From AC-38 sp033856025 (lineage in GTDB: Bacteria > Actinomycetota > Thermoleophilia > Solirubrobacterales > Solirubrobacteraceae), in assembly GCA_033856025.1 (NCBI GenBank), contig JAWVFQ010000012.1:21261-85260 (forward strand): 64,000 nt of DNA, in the 5' to 3' direction. The notes beneath the pieces are model-generated. The model ran no database searches. It had not been told where the DNA came from and saw nothing but the letters and a program-made list of their open reading frames with translations. This document shows positions 34,047-42,889 of this stretch, piece by piece; position 1 is the first letter of the stretch; the number at the start of each line of letters is the position of its first letter. The position numbers and the translations under genes were made by a program.

Positions 34047-37000
34047 CGCGGCGCGAGCGCGCCATCCCGGCGGCCCTCGCGCTGGGCGCCTTCGCCCTGG
34101 CGCTGCTCCAGCGGCCCGGGTGGGCCAGCAGCGACACCAAGATCGACCTGCACGTCAGCCCCGGGCGGTTCCTGGGCGACGTCGCCTCGGTGTGGACGCA
34201 ATCGGGCTCGCTCGGCCACGTCCAGGGCGGGCAGTACGGCGGCTACCTGTTCCCGATGGGACCGTTCTTCGCGCTGGGGCACGCGCTCGGGCTCGCGCCC
34301 TGGCTGGTCCAGCGGCTGTGGCTGGGGGCGCTGCTGGCGCTGGCCGCGTGGGGGACGGTGCGGCTGCTCGACGACCTGGCGGGGCGTCCGCGCGGCGCGG
34401 CGCACGTGGTCGCCGGGGCGATGATGGTGCTCAACCCCTACGTGCTCGTGTTCACGGCGCGCACCAGCGTGACGCTGCTCGCCTACGCCGCGCTGCCCTG
34501 GCTGCTGGCGGCCGTGCACCGCGGGGTCCGGCGCCCGCGGGGATGGTGGTGGCCGGCGGTGTTCGCGCTCGCGGTGACCGCGAGCGGGGGCGGGGTGAAC
34601 GCCGCGGTCACGGCGTGGGTGCTGCTCGGGCCGGCGCTGCTGGCCGCCTACGAGCTGCTCACCGGCGTCCCCCGGCGCGCCGTCCTGCACTTCGCCCTGC
34701 GGACGATCGTCCTCACCCTGGTCGTGTCGCTGTGGTGGATCGGCCCGATCCTGGCCCAGGCCCGCTACGGGATCGACTTCCTGGAGTTCACCGAGCAGCA
34801 GGGGTCGATCTGGGGCACGACGAGCCTCAGCGAGACGCTGCGGCTGATGGGCTACTGGGTCTCCTACATCGGCGTGGGCTTCCACGGCGCCACGCGGCCC
34901 TACTTCTCCGACGCCGCGACGCTGCTCTACGCGCCCGCCGTCGTGGCGGCCGGGCTGGCGGTCCCCGCGCTGGCGCTGGGCGGGTTCGCCTGGACGCGGC
35001 GCGCGCGCTACGGGCCGTTCTTCCTGGCGCTCGCGCTGGGGGGCGCGCTGGTGATGGTGGCGGGCTTCCCGGAGGGCACGCCGCTGCGCAACGGCCTGAA
35101 CTTCACCTACAACCACGTGTCCGCCACCCACTTCCTGCGCACCAGCTACAAGGCCGGGCCGCTGGTGGCGCTGGGGCTGGCCGGGCTGGGCGGGCTGGGG
35201 GCGGCGGCGCTGTGGGCGCGGCTGCCGCGACCCGGGGGACGGGTCGCGCTGGCCGGCGCCGGCGCGGTCCTGCTCGGGGCCGCGGCGTGGCCGCTGGTGC
35301 GCGGCGACGCGCTGGACGAGCAGCTGCTGTGGCGCCACGTCCCCGCGGCCTGGACGCAGGCGGGGCGCGACCTGGACCGCGACCTGCCGCGCCAGACCCG
35401 CGCGGTCGTCGCGCCCGGCGAGCTGTTCGCGTACTACCGCTGGGGCGGGACGATCGACCCGATCCTCCCGGCGCTGACCCGGCGCCCGGTGGCGGTGCGC
35501 AACATCGTGCCGTTCGCCGACCTGCGCGCGATCGACGCCCACTGGACGGTCGACGGGCTGGTGGGACAGGACCGGCTGGTGCCCGGCCAGCTCGCGCCAC
35601 TGCTGCGCTGGCTGGGCACGGGCGCGCTGGTGGCCAACGCCGACGGCGACATCACGCGCAGCGGCCAGCCGCCTCCGGCCGACGCGGCGCGGGTCCTGGC
35701 GCGCCAGGGCTACGGGCGCCCGGACCGCGCGTACGGCCCGGTTCACACGCGGTTGCCCGGGGCGGGCGAGCTGGCGCCCGCGGCGCGCCTGGCGCAGGTG
35801 CGCCGCTACGACGTGGCGGGGGCGCGGCGGATCGTCCGCGTGGCGCCCCTGGCGGCGCCGGCGCTCCTCGACGGCTCGGCGGACGCCGTGTCGGGGCTCG
35901 CGGCCTTCGGTCCGCTGCCCGGCGCGCTGGCCTACGCCGCCGACCGCGACGCCGGCGCGTTGCGCCGCGCGGCGGGCGAGGGCGCCGAGGTCGTGATCTC
36001 GGACTCCAACCGCCGCCAGGTGTTCATCCCCTCGCGCCTGGAGCAGAACCGCGGGGCCGTGCTGGCGCCCGGCGAGAGCCCGTCGGAGGACGCGGCGATC
36101 CTCGACCCCTTCCCCGACCGGGGCAGCGACGCGCAGACGGTGGCGCTGTACCGGGGCGTGCGGTCGCTGCGCTCGCCGTTCTCGCCGGGCGGCGAGCAGT
36201 ACCCCGAGCACCGTCCGTTCGCCGCCTTCGACGGGGACCCGCGCACGGCGTGGCTGGCCGACCGCTTCCTGCAGCGCCCCCGGCGCTGGGTCGAGGTGCG
36301 CTTCGAGCGCCCGCGCGACGTGCCCTACGTCGACGTGCTGCCGGAGAACGACCGCTACGGGATCGTGCGCGCGCTGGCCGTGGCGGGGCGGCGCTTCGCC
36401 GTGCATCCGGGCTGGAACCGGCTGCGGCTCGACCTGCGCGGGGCCGACCGGCTGCGCCTGCGGATCGCGCACGTGGACTACCCGCCGCAGGTGTCCGTGG
36501 GCGGCGCCGGCGGGCTCTACGAGGTCCGGGTGCCGGGGCTGCGCGTCCGCGAGAGCCTGCGCCCGCCGGTGGTCGCCGAGCGCGCGCTGGCCGGGACGGA
36601 CCTGCGCCGCAGCTCGCTCACCTACCTGTTCCAGCGCACCACCGGCGACGAGCCGTTCCGCCGCGGGCGGTTCACCGGGCCCCCGCAGGCGCTGCTGCTG
36701 CCCGACCGCGGCGACGCCGAGACCGGGCTGTCGCGCACCTTCCGCCCGCCGGCGGCGCGCGACTTCCGCGCCGACGCCTGGGCCACCGTCTCGCCGGACG
36801 CACCCGACCCGGCGCTCGACGCGCTGGCCGGCGCGCGCGGGGGCGGCGCGTTCGCCTCGGCCAGCCGCTTCGAGGGACTGGCGGGACGCCGCGCGTCGCG
36901 GGCGTTCGACGGCGACCCCGGCACCGCCTGGCTCGGCCAGTGGGTCGAGCGCGCGCCGGCGTGGATCGCCTGGGAGACCCCGCGCCCGGAGACGCTGACC

Positions 37001-38230
37001 CGGTTGCAGCTCGCCCGCCCGGGCGAGGTGGTCCGCTTTCCCACCCGGGTGACGATCACGGCGCGCAGCGGTCGGAGCGGTCCGGTCGCGGTGTCCCCGG
37101 ACGGGACGGTGGTGCTGCCGCGACCGCTGCGCGGGCGGAGGTTCCGGATGGACGTCGTCTCCGCGGCCTTCCCGCGCGGAGCCACCCCACAGGAGCGCAC
37201 GCGGCGGGCGGTCGGCATCGCGGAGATCTCGGGGCCGGGAGTCCCGCGCTCGCACGTCCCGCGCGACGGAGCCATCCGCGGGCGCTGCGGCGACCTCGCG
37301 GCGCGGGTGGCCGGCCGCACGCTGGCCATGCGCGTCGCCGGCTCGGTGCGGGAGCTGGACGCCGGGGTGCCGCTGCGCGCCGGCGCCTGCGGGCCGGCGG
37401 CGGCCCTGCCCGCGAGCCGGGTCGACCTGGAGGTCTCCGACGGCCTGTTTCGCCCCTACTGGCTGCGGCTCGCGTCCCCCGCGCCCCGGCCGGTCGCCCG
37501 CGCCGCCGTGGCGCCGGGCGCGGTGACCGACCTCGGCCGCGCCGGCCACGGGCGTCACGACGGCGTCCGCGTGCGCCTGCGCGCGCCCGCCCTCCTGGTG
37601 CTGGGCGAGAGCTTCAACCGCGGCTGGCGCGCGTACTGCGACGGTCACTCGCTCGGGAAGCCCGAGCCGGCCGACGGCTACGCGAACGGTTGGCGGGCTC
37701 CCGCGAGCTGCCGCTCGGTGCGCTTCGCCTTCGCGCCGCAGCGCGCCGTGAACTGGGGCTACGCGATCTCCGCCCTGGCGGGTCTCCTGCTGCTCGGCTT
37801 CCTGCTCCTGCGCCGTCCCGGCCCGGAGACGGTCACGGCGCAGCGGGCCCCTGCCCCCGAGCCCGACCCGCCCGCGCGCCTACCGTGGCCCCGGGCGCTG
37901 GCGTTCGCGGCGGCGGCCGCGGCCGTCCTGGGCTTCGTGTTCGCCCTGCGCGCGGGCGTCGCGGTGTTCCCGGTCGTCGCCCTCGTGCTGCGCTACGGGG
38001 TCGGCGGGCGGGCGCTCGCGCTGGCCGGCGGCGCGCTGCTGGCGCTCGAGCCGGTGATCTACCTCGCCTTCCTCCCGCGGGAGAAGGGCGGCGGCTACAA
38101 CTTCAACTACCCGCTGGACCTCGTGGGCGCCCACTGGGTCGCGGTGGCCGGCTTCGTGTTGCTCGCGCTCTCCCTCTGGCGTCGCCTGAACCCGTCCTTC
38201 CAGCGCAGGATCGGGCGCTCCACCAGGTAG
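34043..38230 (+). CDS. AftD-like alpha-(1->3)-arabinofuranosyltransferase
   Basis: 1395 residues, matching AftD length in mycobacteria. The N-terminal 400 residues are a GT-C membrane domain with an acidic loop early on (SSDTKIDLHVSPGRFLGDVASVW, about 30-52) and GYLFPMGPFFALGHALG. The extracellular part has two discoidin/F5-8C-like carbohydrate-binding modules (FAAFDGDPRTAWLADRF, about 729; RAFDGDPGTAWLGQW, about 953) and a DUF3367-type region, then a C-terminal membrane bundle (about 1240-1390). AftD adds branching arabinose to arabinogalactan and lipoarabinomannan in mycolic-acid bacteria; outside them the donor and acceptor are unknown. The 3' end overlaps the next gene antisense by 124 bases. 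Confidence 0.85.
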   Translation: MTRRERAIPAALALGAFALALLQRPGWASSDTKIDLHVSPGRFLGDVASVWTQSGSLGHVQGGQYGGYLFPMGPFFALGHALGLAPWLVQRLWLGALLALAAWGTVRLLDDLAGRPRGAAHVVAGAMMVLNPYVLVFTARTSVTLLAYAALPWLLAAVHRGVRRPRGWWWPAVFALAVTASGGGVNAAVTAWVLLGPALLAAYELLTGVPRRAVLHFALRTIVLTLVVSLWWIGPILAQARYGIDFLEFTEQQGSIWGTTSLSETLRLMGYWVSYIGVGFHGATRPYFSDAATLLYAPAVVAAGLAVPALALGGFAWTRRARYGPFFLALALGGALVMVAGFPEGTPLRNGLNFTYNHVSATHFLRTSYKAGPLVALGLAGLGGLGAAALWARLPRPGGRVALAGAGAVLLGAAAWPLVRGDALDEQLLWRHVPAAWTQAGRDLDRDLPRQTRAVVAPGELFAYYRWGGTIDPILPALTRRPVAVRNIVPFADLRAIDAHWTVDGLVGQDRLVPGQLAPLLRWLGTGALVANADGDITRSGQPPPADAARVLARQGYGRPDRAYGPVHTRLPGAGELAPAARLAQVRRYDVAGARRIVRVAPLAAPALLDGSADAVSGLAAFGPLPGALAYAADRDAGALRRAAGEGAEVVISDSNRRQVFIPSRLEQNRGAVLAPGESPSEDAAILDPFPDRGSDAQTVALYRGVRSLRSPFSPGGEQYPEHRPFAAFDGDPRTAWLADRFLQRPRRWVEVRFERPRDVPYVDVLPENDRYGIVRALAVAGRRFAVHPGWNRLRLDLRGADRLRLRIAHVDYPPQVSVGGAGGLYEVRVPGLRVRESLRPPVVAERALAGTDLRRSSLTYLFQRTTGDEPFRRGRFTGPPQALLLPDRGDAETGLSRTFRPPAARDFRADAWATVSPDAPDPALDALAGARGGGAFASASRFEGLAGRRASRAFDGDPGTAWLGQWVERAPAWIAWETPRPETLTRLQLARPGEVVRFPTRVTITARSGRSGPVAVSPDGTVVLPRPLRGRRFRMDVVSAAFPRGATPQERTRRAVGIAEISGPGVPRSHVPRDGAIRGRCGDLAARVAGRTLAMRVAGSVRELDAGVPLRAGACGPAAALPASRVDLEVSDGLFRPYWLRLASPAPRPVARAAVAPGAVTDLGRAGHGRHDGVRVRLRAPALLVLGESFNRGWRAYCDGHSLGKPEPADGYANGWRAPASCRSVRFAFAPQRAVNWGYAISALAGLLLLGFLLLRRPGPETVTAQRAPAPEPDPPARLPWPRALAFAAAAAAVLGFVFALRAGVAVFPVVALVLRYGVGGRALALAGGALLALEPVIYLAFLPREKGGGYNFNYPLDLVGAHWVAVAGFVLLALSLWRRLNPSFQRRIGRSTR

Positions 38231-39375
38231 TAGCTCGCCGCCGCCAGCGGCAGCGAGATGGCCAGCACGCACGCCAGCATGACCAGGATCGTGAGCTGCG
38301 GCCAGGGGAGCCAGTTGCCGACGTGCTGGTCGGTGACCCAGGACACGAAGCGCGCGTGCCACAGGAAGAGCCCGTAGGACACGAGGCCCAGCCACGCCAC
38401 CGGTCGCAGGGCCAGCAGCCGCCGTGGCAGGCCGCCGCGCTGGTCACCCCAGACGGCGGGCAGCACGAAGAGCAGGGACACCAGGCCGTAGAACAGATGC
38501 TCGCCCAGGTAGGCGGGCCCGGACGGATAGCCCACGAGGCCGCGGGGCAGGCCGAACCCGTAGGCCATCACGGCGAACAGCGCGGCTCCCGCCACCCACG
38601 GGACCAGCGGCCGGCGCTCGACCAGGCGCACGGCGGCGGGCATGCGCTCGCGGCCCGCCAGCGCCGAGCTCACCACGGCCGTCCCCATCCCCAGCGTGAA
38701 CCAGTAGAAGGTCCCGGCGGGCGTGAAGAGCAGGAAGGCGTGGCTGTTGGTGTGGTGCACCCAGGTGCGCACCGCGATGGACGCCAACGCCAGCAGCGCG
38801 AGCACGGCGAGCTCGATGCGCATCGTCCGCACGCGCGAGCCGCGGCGCGTCAGGAAGGCCAGCGCCATCGCGTAGAACGGCAGCAGGACGTAGAAGGCGG
38901 CCTCGACGTCCAGTGACCAGGCCTGGCCCAGCCCGCCCAGGCTCCAGTTGAGGTCGTAGCTCTGACCGAGCAGGTAGTAGATCGGCCGCGGACCGGTGAA
39001 CGCGAGGCCGGGCCAGATCGTCAGCAGCGTCAGCGCCACCCAGTAGGCCGGGATGATCCGCAGCACGCGCCGGCGCGCGTAGTCGCGCAGGCGCGGCGCC
39101 GGCCGGCCCTCCAGGCGCGCCGCCACGAACGGGCGGTACAGCAGGAAGCCCGACAGGACGAAGAACATCGCCACGCCGATGTCCAGCCGCGCCGTGAGCG
39201 GACCGTAGAGCTCGTTGTAGTTGCCGCCCGAGGCCAGCCCCACGTGCGTGAGGACGATGGCCAGCGCGGCCAGGCCGCGCAGCGAGTCGAAGAGCGGGAA
39301 GCGCGGGTTGCCGGGCGGCGGCTTGAGCGCGTCGGGCGCGGAGTCGCGCGTCGGGGCGAGGACCTCCGGGGTCAT
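38107..39375 (-). CDS. Acyltransferase-3 family membrane protein (OafA-like)
   Basis: 422 residues, about ten membrane helices. LFDSLRGLAALAIVLTHVG (His of the catalytic region, about 28-46), DIGVAMFFVLSGFLLYRP (about 65) and YARRRVLRIIPAYWVAL (about 99) are AT3 motifs. These enzymes O-acetylate exported polysaccharides or peptidoglycan. Third of a leftward run after the GT4-flippase fusion and a methyltransferase; GATACT six bases before the ATG is a possible own promoter. The last 41 codons are antisense to the AftD-like gene. Confidence 0.9.
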   Translation of the reverse strand: MTPEVLAPTRDSAPDALKPPPGNPRFPLFDSLRGLAALAIVLTHVGLASGGNYNELYGPLTARLDIGVAMFFVLSGFLLYRPFVAARLEGRPAPRLRDYARRRVLRIIPAYWVALTLLTIWPGLAFTGPRPIYYLLGQSYDLNWSLGGLGQAWSLDVEAAFYVLLPFYAMALAFLTRRGSRVRTMRIELAVLALLALASIAVRTWVHHTNSHAFLLFTPAGTFYWFTLGMGTAVVSSALAGRERMPAAVRLVERRPLVPWVAGAALFAVMAYGFGLPRGLVGYPSGPAYLGEHLFYGLVSLLFVLPAVWGDQRGGLPRRLLALRPVAWLGLVSYGLFLWHARFVSWVTDQHVGNWLPWPQLTILVMLACVLAISLPLAAASYYLVERPILRWKDGFRRRQRESASNTKPATATQWAPTRSSG

Positions 39376-39391
39376 CGGCTCAGTATCGCGC

Positions 39392-40132
39392 TCAGTACGG
39401 CCATTCCTCCGAGCCCAGCGCCCGCGCGAGCGGGCCCAGGCGCGCCGTCAGCGCCACCTTGATGGCCAGGTTGCGCGCGAACCAGGGCAGCTGAGCCAGC
39501 TGGCGGCGCGCGTTGGCGCGCCGGCCGGCGGCGTCCAGCGGCTCGCGGCGGTACTCGGCCAGCGAGCGCGAGCGCCCGGCGTAGCGCCAGCCGTCCGAGC
39601 GCGGCATCAGCGCCAGGAGGGCGCGCGTCACGCCGACCGACGAGAAGGCGTCGTGCACGAGCAGCGTCCCCCCGACCGCCACGCGGGCGCCCCAGCGCTC
39701 GAGGTCGTCGCGCGCCGGCCCGTAGCGGTGCGCCCCGTCCACGTAGAGCAGCGCCACGTCGCCGTCCACCTCGCCCAGCGCGTCCTGGGAGGGACGGCGC
39801 ACGTGGCGCACGCGGTCGGCGACGCCGGCCCGGCGCAGGTTGTCCAGGAACGCCCGGTGGTCGGCCTCGCCCTCCGCGCTGGTGCCGTGGATCTCCCGCG
39901 GCCCGCGGTCGTTGCCGGCGTGCGGGTCGATGGCGACGATCTCGACGCCCTGGCGTGCCGCCGTGGCCAGCACGATCGCCGAGCGCCCTCGGTAGGAGCC
40001 GATCTCCACGATCGTCCCGCCGGGCGCCACGGCGGCGGCGCGCTCCCACAGGCGGCCCGCCTGGTCGTCGCTCAGCCAGCCGTCCACGCCCTCGGCGGCC
40101 GCGAGGGCGTCGGCCAGCGTCGGCCCCGTCAC
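39392..40132 (-). CDS. SAM-dependent methyltransferase (Methyltransf_24 type)
   Basis: 246 residues, GTG start overlapping the fusion gene's stop (GTGA). IVEIGSYRGRSAIVLATAA (about 41-59), VAIDPHAG and LLYVDGAHRYGPARDDLERWGARVAVGGTLLVHDAFSSVGV (about 122-165) are typical of the Methyltransf_24/CmcI-like group. The role is presumably sugar methylation in the same glycan pathway. Confidence 0.82.
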   Translation of the reverse strand: MTGPTLADALAAAEGVDGWLSDDQAGRLWERAAAVAPGGTIVEIGSYRGRSAIVLATAARQGVEIVAIDPHAGNDRGPREIHGTSAEGEADHRAFLDNLRRAGVADRVRHVRRPSQDALGEVDGDVALLYVDGAHRYGPARDDLERWGARVAVGGTLLVHDAFSSVGVTRALLALMPRSDGWRYAGRSRSLAEYRREPLDAAGRRANARRQLAQLPWFARNLAIKVALTARLGPLARALGSEEWPY

Positions 40133-42501
40133 GGCAGCGCCGGCGCGCGCGAGCGCGGTGTGCGCAGCGACAGCGCCAGCATCCCGCCGGCGGCCAGGCA
40201 CTGGAGCCCCAGCACGAGCGACGCCAGCCCGACCAGCCCCTTGCCCGCGTTGGTGAGCAGGAAGGGCTCGATCGCCGCCACGATCGCCAGCAGCCACATG
40301 AACGCGTAGTGCTCGATGGCCAGCATGTACTGGACGGCCAGCGACGCCACGGCGAGCAGCGTCATCGCCGCCGCGAGCACGACCAGCGCCCCGTTGGCGC
40401 CGGCCACGTGGACGTCGAACCCGGCGCGCAGCACGAAGCCGGGGAAGGCGCCGTACACCGCCAGCATCGGGGCGGCCAGCAGGAGCACGATGGCCAGCGC
40501 GCGGCCCAGCACCCCGCGCGGGTTCAGGCCGGCCTGGGCGCGGCGCGCCGCCTCGGGGACGAGGTAGTAGGCCAGCCCGAGGCCCACCCAGATCACCACC
40601 TTGGCCGCCACCGCCGCCGCGGCGTAGGCGCCGGCCTCGTCGCCGCCCACCCGGTGCTTGACGATGATCACGTCGATGTTCTGCAGGACCGCGACGAGCG
40701 TGAGGCCGAGCACCGGCGCCCAGGCGCCCGCGACCAGCCGGTGGAAGCGCGGCGTGCGCGCCTCGGGGTCCGGCGGTCCCAGGCGGCGGCGCAGCACAAC
40801 GGCCAGGACGATCGCCGCCGTGGTCATGGATAGGGGCGACGCGAGATAGGCGCCGGTGACGTCCAGCCCCCCGCCCACGAGCGCCAGCGCGAGCAGCAGG
40901 CGGCCCACGGCCTCCAGGATCACGCTGAGCCCGGCCGCCCGGTAGGCGCGCACGCCCTGGAGCATCCCCCGCTCGATCGACAGCGCCAGCCAGGCCACGC
41001 CGGTGATGGGCACGGCGGCCGCGGCCCACGGGTCGCCGGGCACGCCGACGACGTGGGAGAGCGGCTCGCGCAGCAGCACCCCGACCGCCGCCAGGGCGAC
41101 CGCCCAGCCGCCCAGCTCGCGCATCCAGCGCCGGTGCGTGGCCGAGAGGCGGCGCCCCTCGCCCAGGCGGCCCAGCGCGGTCTCGCGCGCGGCCGCGACC
41201 TGGAGCGCCAGGCCGGGGACGGAGAGGATCAGGAACGTGGACACCAGCGCGGCCAGGGACCCGTAGCCCTCGGTCCCGAGGATCCGGGCGAACACGATCG
41301 TGAACAGCAGGGAGACGACGTTCGCCGCCATGACCGCCGCCGCCAGCCCGAGCGCCTTGGCGGTCTCCGAGCGCGCGAGCATGCCGCGCAGCGCCTGGCG
41401 CTCGGCGGTGCTCTCGGCCTCCAGGACGTGGAGGTTCTCGGCCGCCGTGCGCTCCCAGGTGAAGGTCCGCGCGCGCTCCAGCGCCGCGTCGCCCAGGCGC
41501 CGGCGCAGGGCGGGGTCGTCGATCGTCTCGCGCACGCGCCGCGTCTGGTCCTCGACGCCGTCGGCCAGGTAGCCGGTGCGCCCGTCCACGATCGCCTCGG
41601 GCAGCCCGCCGACCCGCTGGGCCACGCTCGGCGTTCCGCACGCGGCGGCCTCCATGACCGTGAGGCACCACCCCTCGGCCGAGGACGCGGTCAGCGCCAC
41701 CCAGGCGCGGCCGTAGAGCTCGACCTTGCGCGTCTCGTCGACGAACCCGTGCACGGTCACCCGGTCGCGCAGTCCGCGGCAGTCGATCTCGGCCTCCAGG
41801 GCCGGACGGTGGTCGCCGTCGCCGGCGATGTCCAGCCGCGCCGCGGGGATCGCCTCCAGCACGTCCAGGACCAGCTCGATCCGCTTGTAGCGCTTGAGCC
41901 GGCCCAGGTACAGGAGCGTCGGCTCGGACGCCTCCTCGCCGGGATGAAACTGGTGCGCCTCGACGCCGTTGTAGACCACGTCGATGCGGTCCTCGGGCAC
42001 GCCGAGCGCGACCAGGTCCGTGCGCGCCGCTCGCGACACGGTGGTGAAGGGCGTCGCGCGGTAGAGGAAGCGCAGCGGGAGGGCCTCCAGCAGCAGCGCG
42101 GCCAGCGCCCCGCGGCGGCCCAGCTCGGCGACGTACATGCGGCGGTGGACGTGGTGGACGAGCGCCACGCGCGGCGTGCGCAGCCACAGGGGCGTGAAGA
42201 AGGGAATGCCGTTGATCACCTCCAGCGTCACGTCGGCGTCGTCGGCCAGCCCTCTCCGCCGCACGAGCCACGCGGCCCGCGGGAACACCGTCAGGCGCGT
42301 GCCCACGCGGTGGATCTCCAGGCGCTCGTCGAGCACCTCGTGCGCGCGGGCACCGGGATAGGAGCCGGCCACGACGGTGACCCGATGTCCCCACGCGACC
42401 CACCGCGAGACCTGCCCGTAGAGGTTCGTCCCGGTGCCGCCGGCCTGGGGATGCGTCCAGTCGCGGTCCACGAGGACGAGCACGTGCAACGGCTTCGCCA
42501 T
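40129..42501 (-). CDS. Fused GT4 glycosyltransferase and MOP/Wzx-type flippase
   Basis: 790 residues. The first 380 are a GT-B glycosyltransferase: HVLVLVDRDWTHPQAGGTGTNLYG (about 5-28), LLYLGRLKRYKRIELVLDVLEAI, AEGWCLTVMEAAACGTPSVAQRVGGLPEAIV (E-x7-E, about 305). From about 395 the protein becomes a 12-14 helix lipid-linked-glycan flippase (ETAKALGLAAAVMAANVVSLLFTIVFARILGTEGYGSLAALVS). The frame is continuous, so this is a true fusion, coupling sugar addition to export. ATG at 42501, 7 bases after TACCGT on the minus strand; the frame is open further upstream but runs across the divergent gene's promoter. Confidence 0.88.
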   Translation of the reverse strand: MAKPLHVLVLVDRDWTHPQAGGTGTNLYGQVSRWVAWGHRVTVVAGSYPGARAHEVLDERLEIHRVGTRLTVFPRAAWLVRRRGLADDADVTLEVINGIPFFTPLWLRTPRVALVHHVHRRMYVAELGRRGALAALLLEALPLRFLYRATPFTTVSRAARTDLVALGVPEDRIDVVYNGVEAHQFHPGEEASEPTLLYLGRLKRYKRIELVLDVLEAIPAARLDIAGDGDHRPALEAEIDCRGLRDRVTVHGFVDETRKVELYGRAWVALTASSAEGWCLTVMEAAACGTPSVAQRVGGLPEAIVDGRTGYLADGVEDQTRRVRETIDDPALRRRLGDAALERARTFTWERTAAENLHVLEAESTAERQALRGMLARSETAKALGLAAAVMAANVVSLLFTIVFARILGTEGYGSLAALVSTFLILSVPGLALQVAAARETALGRLGEGRRLSATHRRWMRELGGWAVALAAVGVLLREPLSHVVGVPGDPWAAAAVPITGVAWLALSIERGMLQGVRAYRAAGLSVILEAVGRLLLALALVGGGLDVTGAYLASPLSMTTAAIVLAVVLRRRLGPPDPEARTPRFHRLVAGAWAPVLGLTLVAVLQNIDVIIVKHRVGGDEAGAYAAAAVAAKVVIWVGLGLAYYLVPEAARRAQAGLNPRGVLGRALAIVLLLAAPMLAVYGAFPGFVLRAGFDVHVAGANGALVVLAAAMTLLAVASLAVQYMLAIEHYAFMWLLAIVAAIEPFLLTNAGKGLVGLASLVLGLQCLAAGGMLALSLRTPRSRAPALP

Positions 42502-42508
42502 CGCAGGC

Positions 42509-42536
42509 ACGGTATCGCCGCCGCTTGTTCTATGGT
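42509..42536. promoter_or_regulatory. Back-to-back leaderless promoters, GT4-flippase and LAxTG protein
   Basis: TACCGT on the minus strand (42509-42514) is 7 bases before ATG 42501; TATGGT on the plus strand (42531-42536) is 8 bases before ATG 42545. The elements are 16 bases apart, the same layout as at 25755-25781. Confidence 0.6.
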
Positions 42537-42544
42537 TCGCGCCG

Positions 42545-42889
42545 ATGTTCGACCCGCGTCGCATCGCCGCGTTCTCGGTCGCCCTGTCCCTGGCCGCGCC
42601 CGCGGGCGCGCTGGCCCAGAGCGGCGCCGGCGACACCCAGTACGGCGACCCGTTCGAGGGCCAGCAGCGGGCCCAGGCCAACACCGGCTCCTCCGGCTCG
42701 AACGGGAGCGGAAGCGGCCTCTCCAACGCGCCCCCGGGCTCGACGGAGGCGCAGGCCGCGCGCACGAGGACGCCGCGCGGCCAGCTCGCGCGTACGGGCG
42801 GCGAGCCGGGCCTGATCGCCCTCCTCGGGCTGGGCCTCGTGATGACCGGCGCCGGCCTGCGGGTCCGCGTGCGCCGGCCGCTTGCCTGA
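42545..42889 (+). CDS. Small surface protein with LAxTG sortase signal
   Basis: 114 residues: signal peptide (about 1-24, AAFSVALSLAAPAGALA), a short Gly/Ser/Gln-rich mature part with GDTQYGDPFEG, then LARTGG (about 81-86), a hydrophobic stretch (LIALLGLGLVMTGAGL) and a basic tail (RVRVRRPLA). This is the sortase sorting pattern; LAxTG is the form recognised by class E sortases of actinobacteria. The mature part is only about 60 residues, so it may be a wall-anchored stalk or coat protein. No sortase lies in the window. The 3' end overlaps the tsaE start by 8 bases. Confidence 0.78.
   Translation: MFDPRRIAAFSVALSLAAPAGALAQSGAGDTQYGDPFEGQQRAQANTGSSGSNGSGSGLSNAPPGSTEAQAARTRTPRGQLARTGGEPGLIALLGLGLVMTGAGLRVRVRRPLA

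Noticed and set aside
33944..37648. 1234-codon open frame antisense to the AftD-like gene
   Set aside because: Shadow of high-G+C coding sequence; low-complexity composition, no start signal and no domain, while the sense strand has a full AftD homologue.
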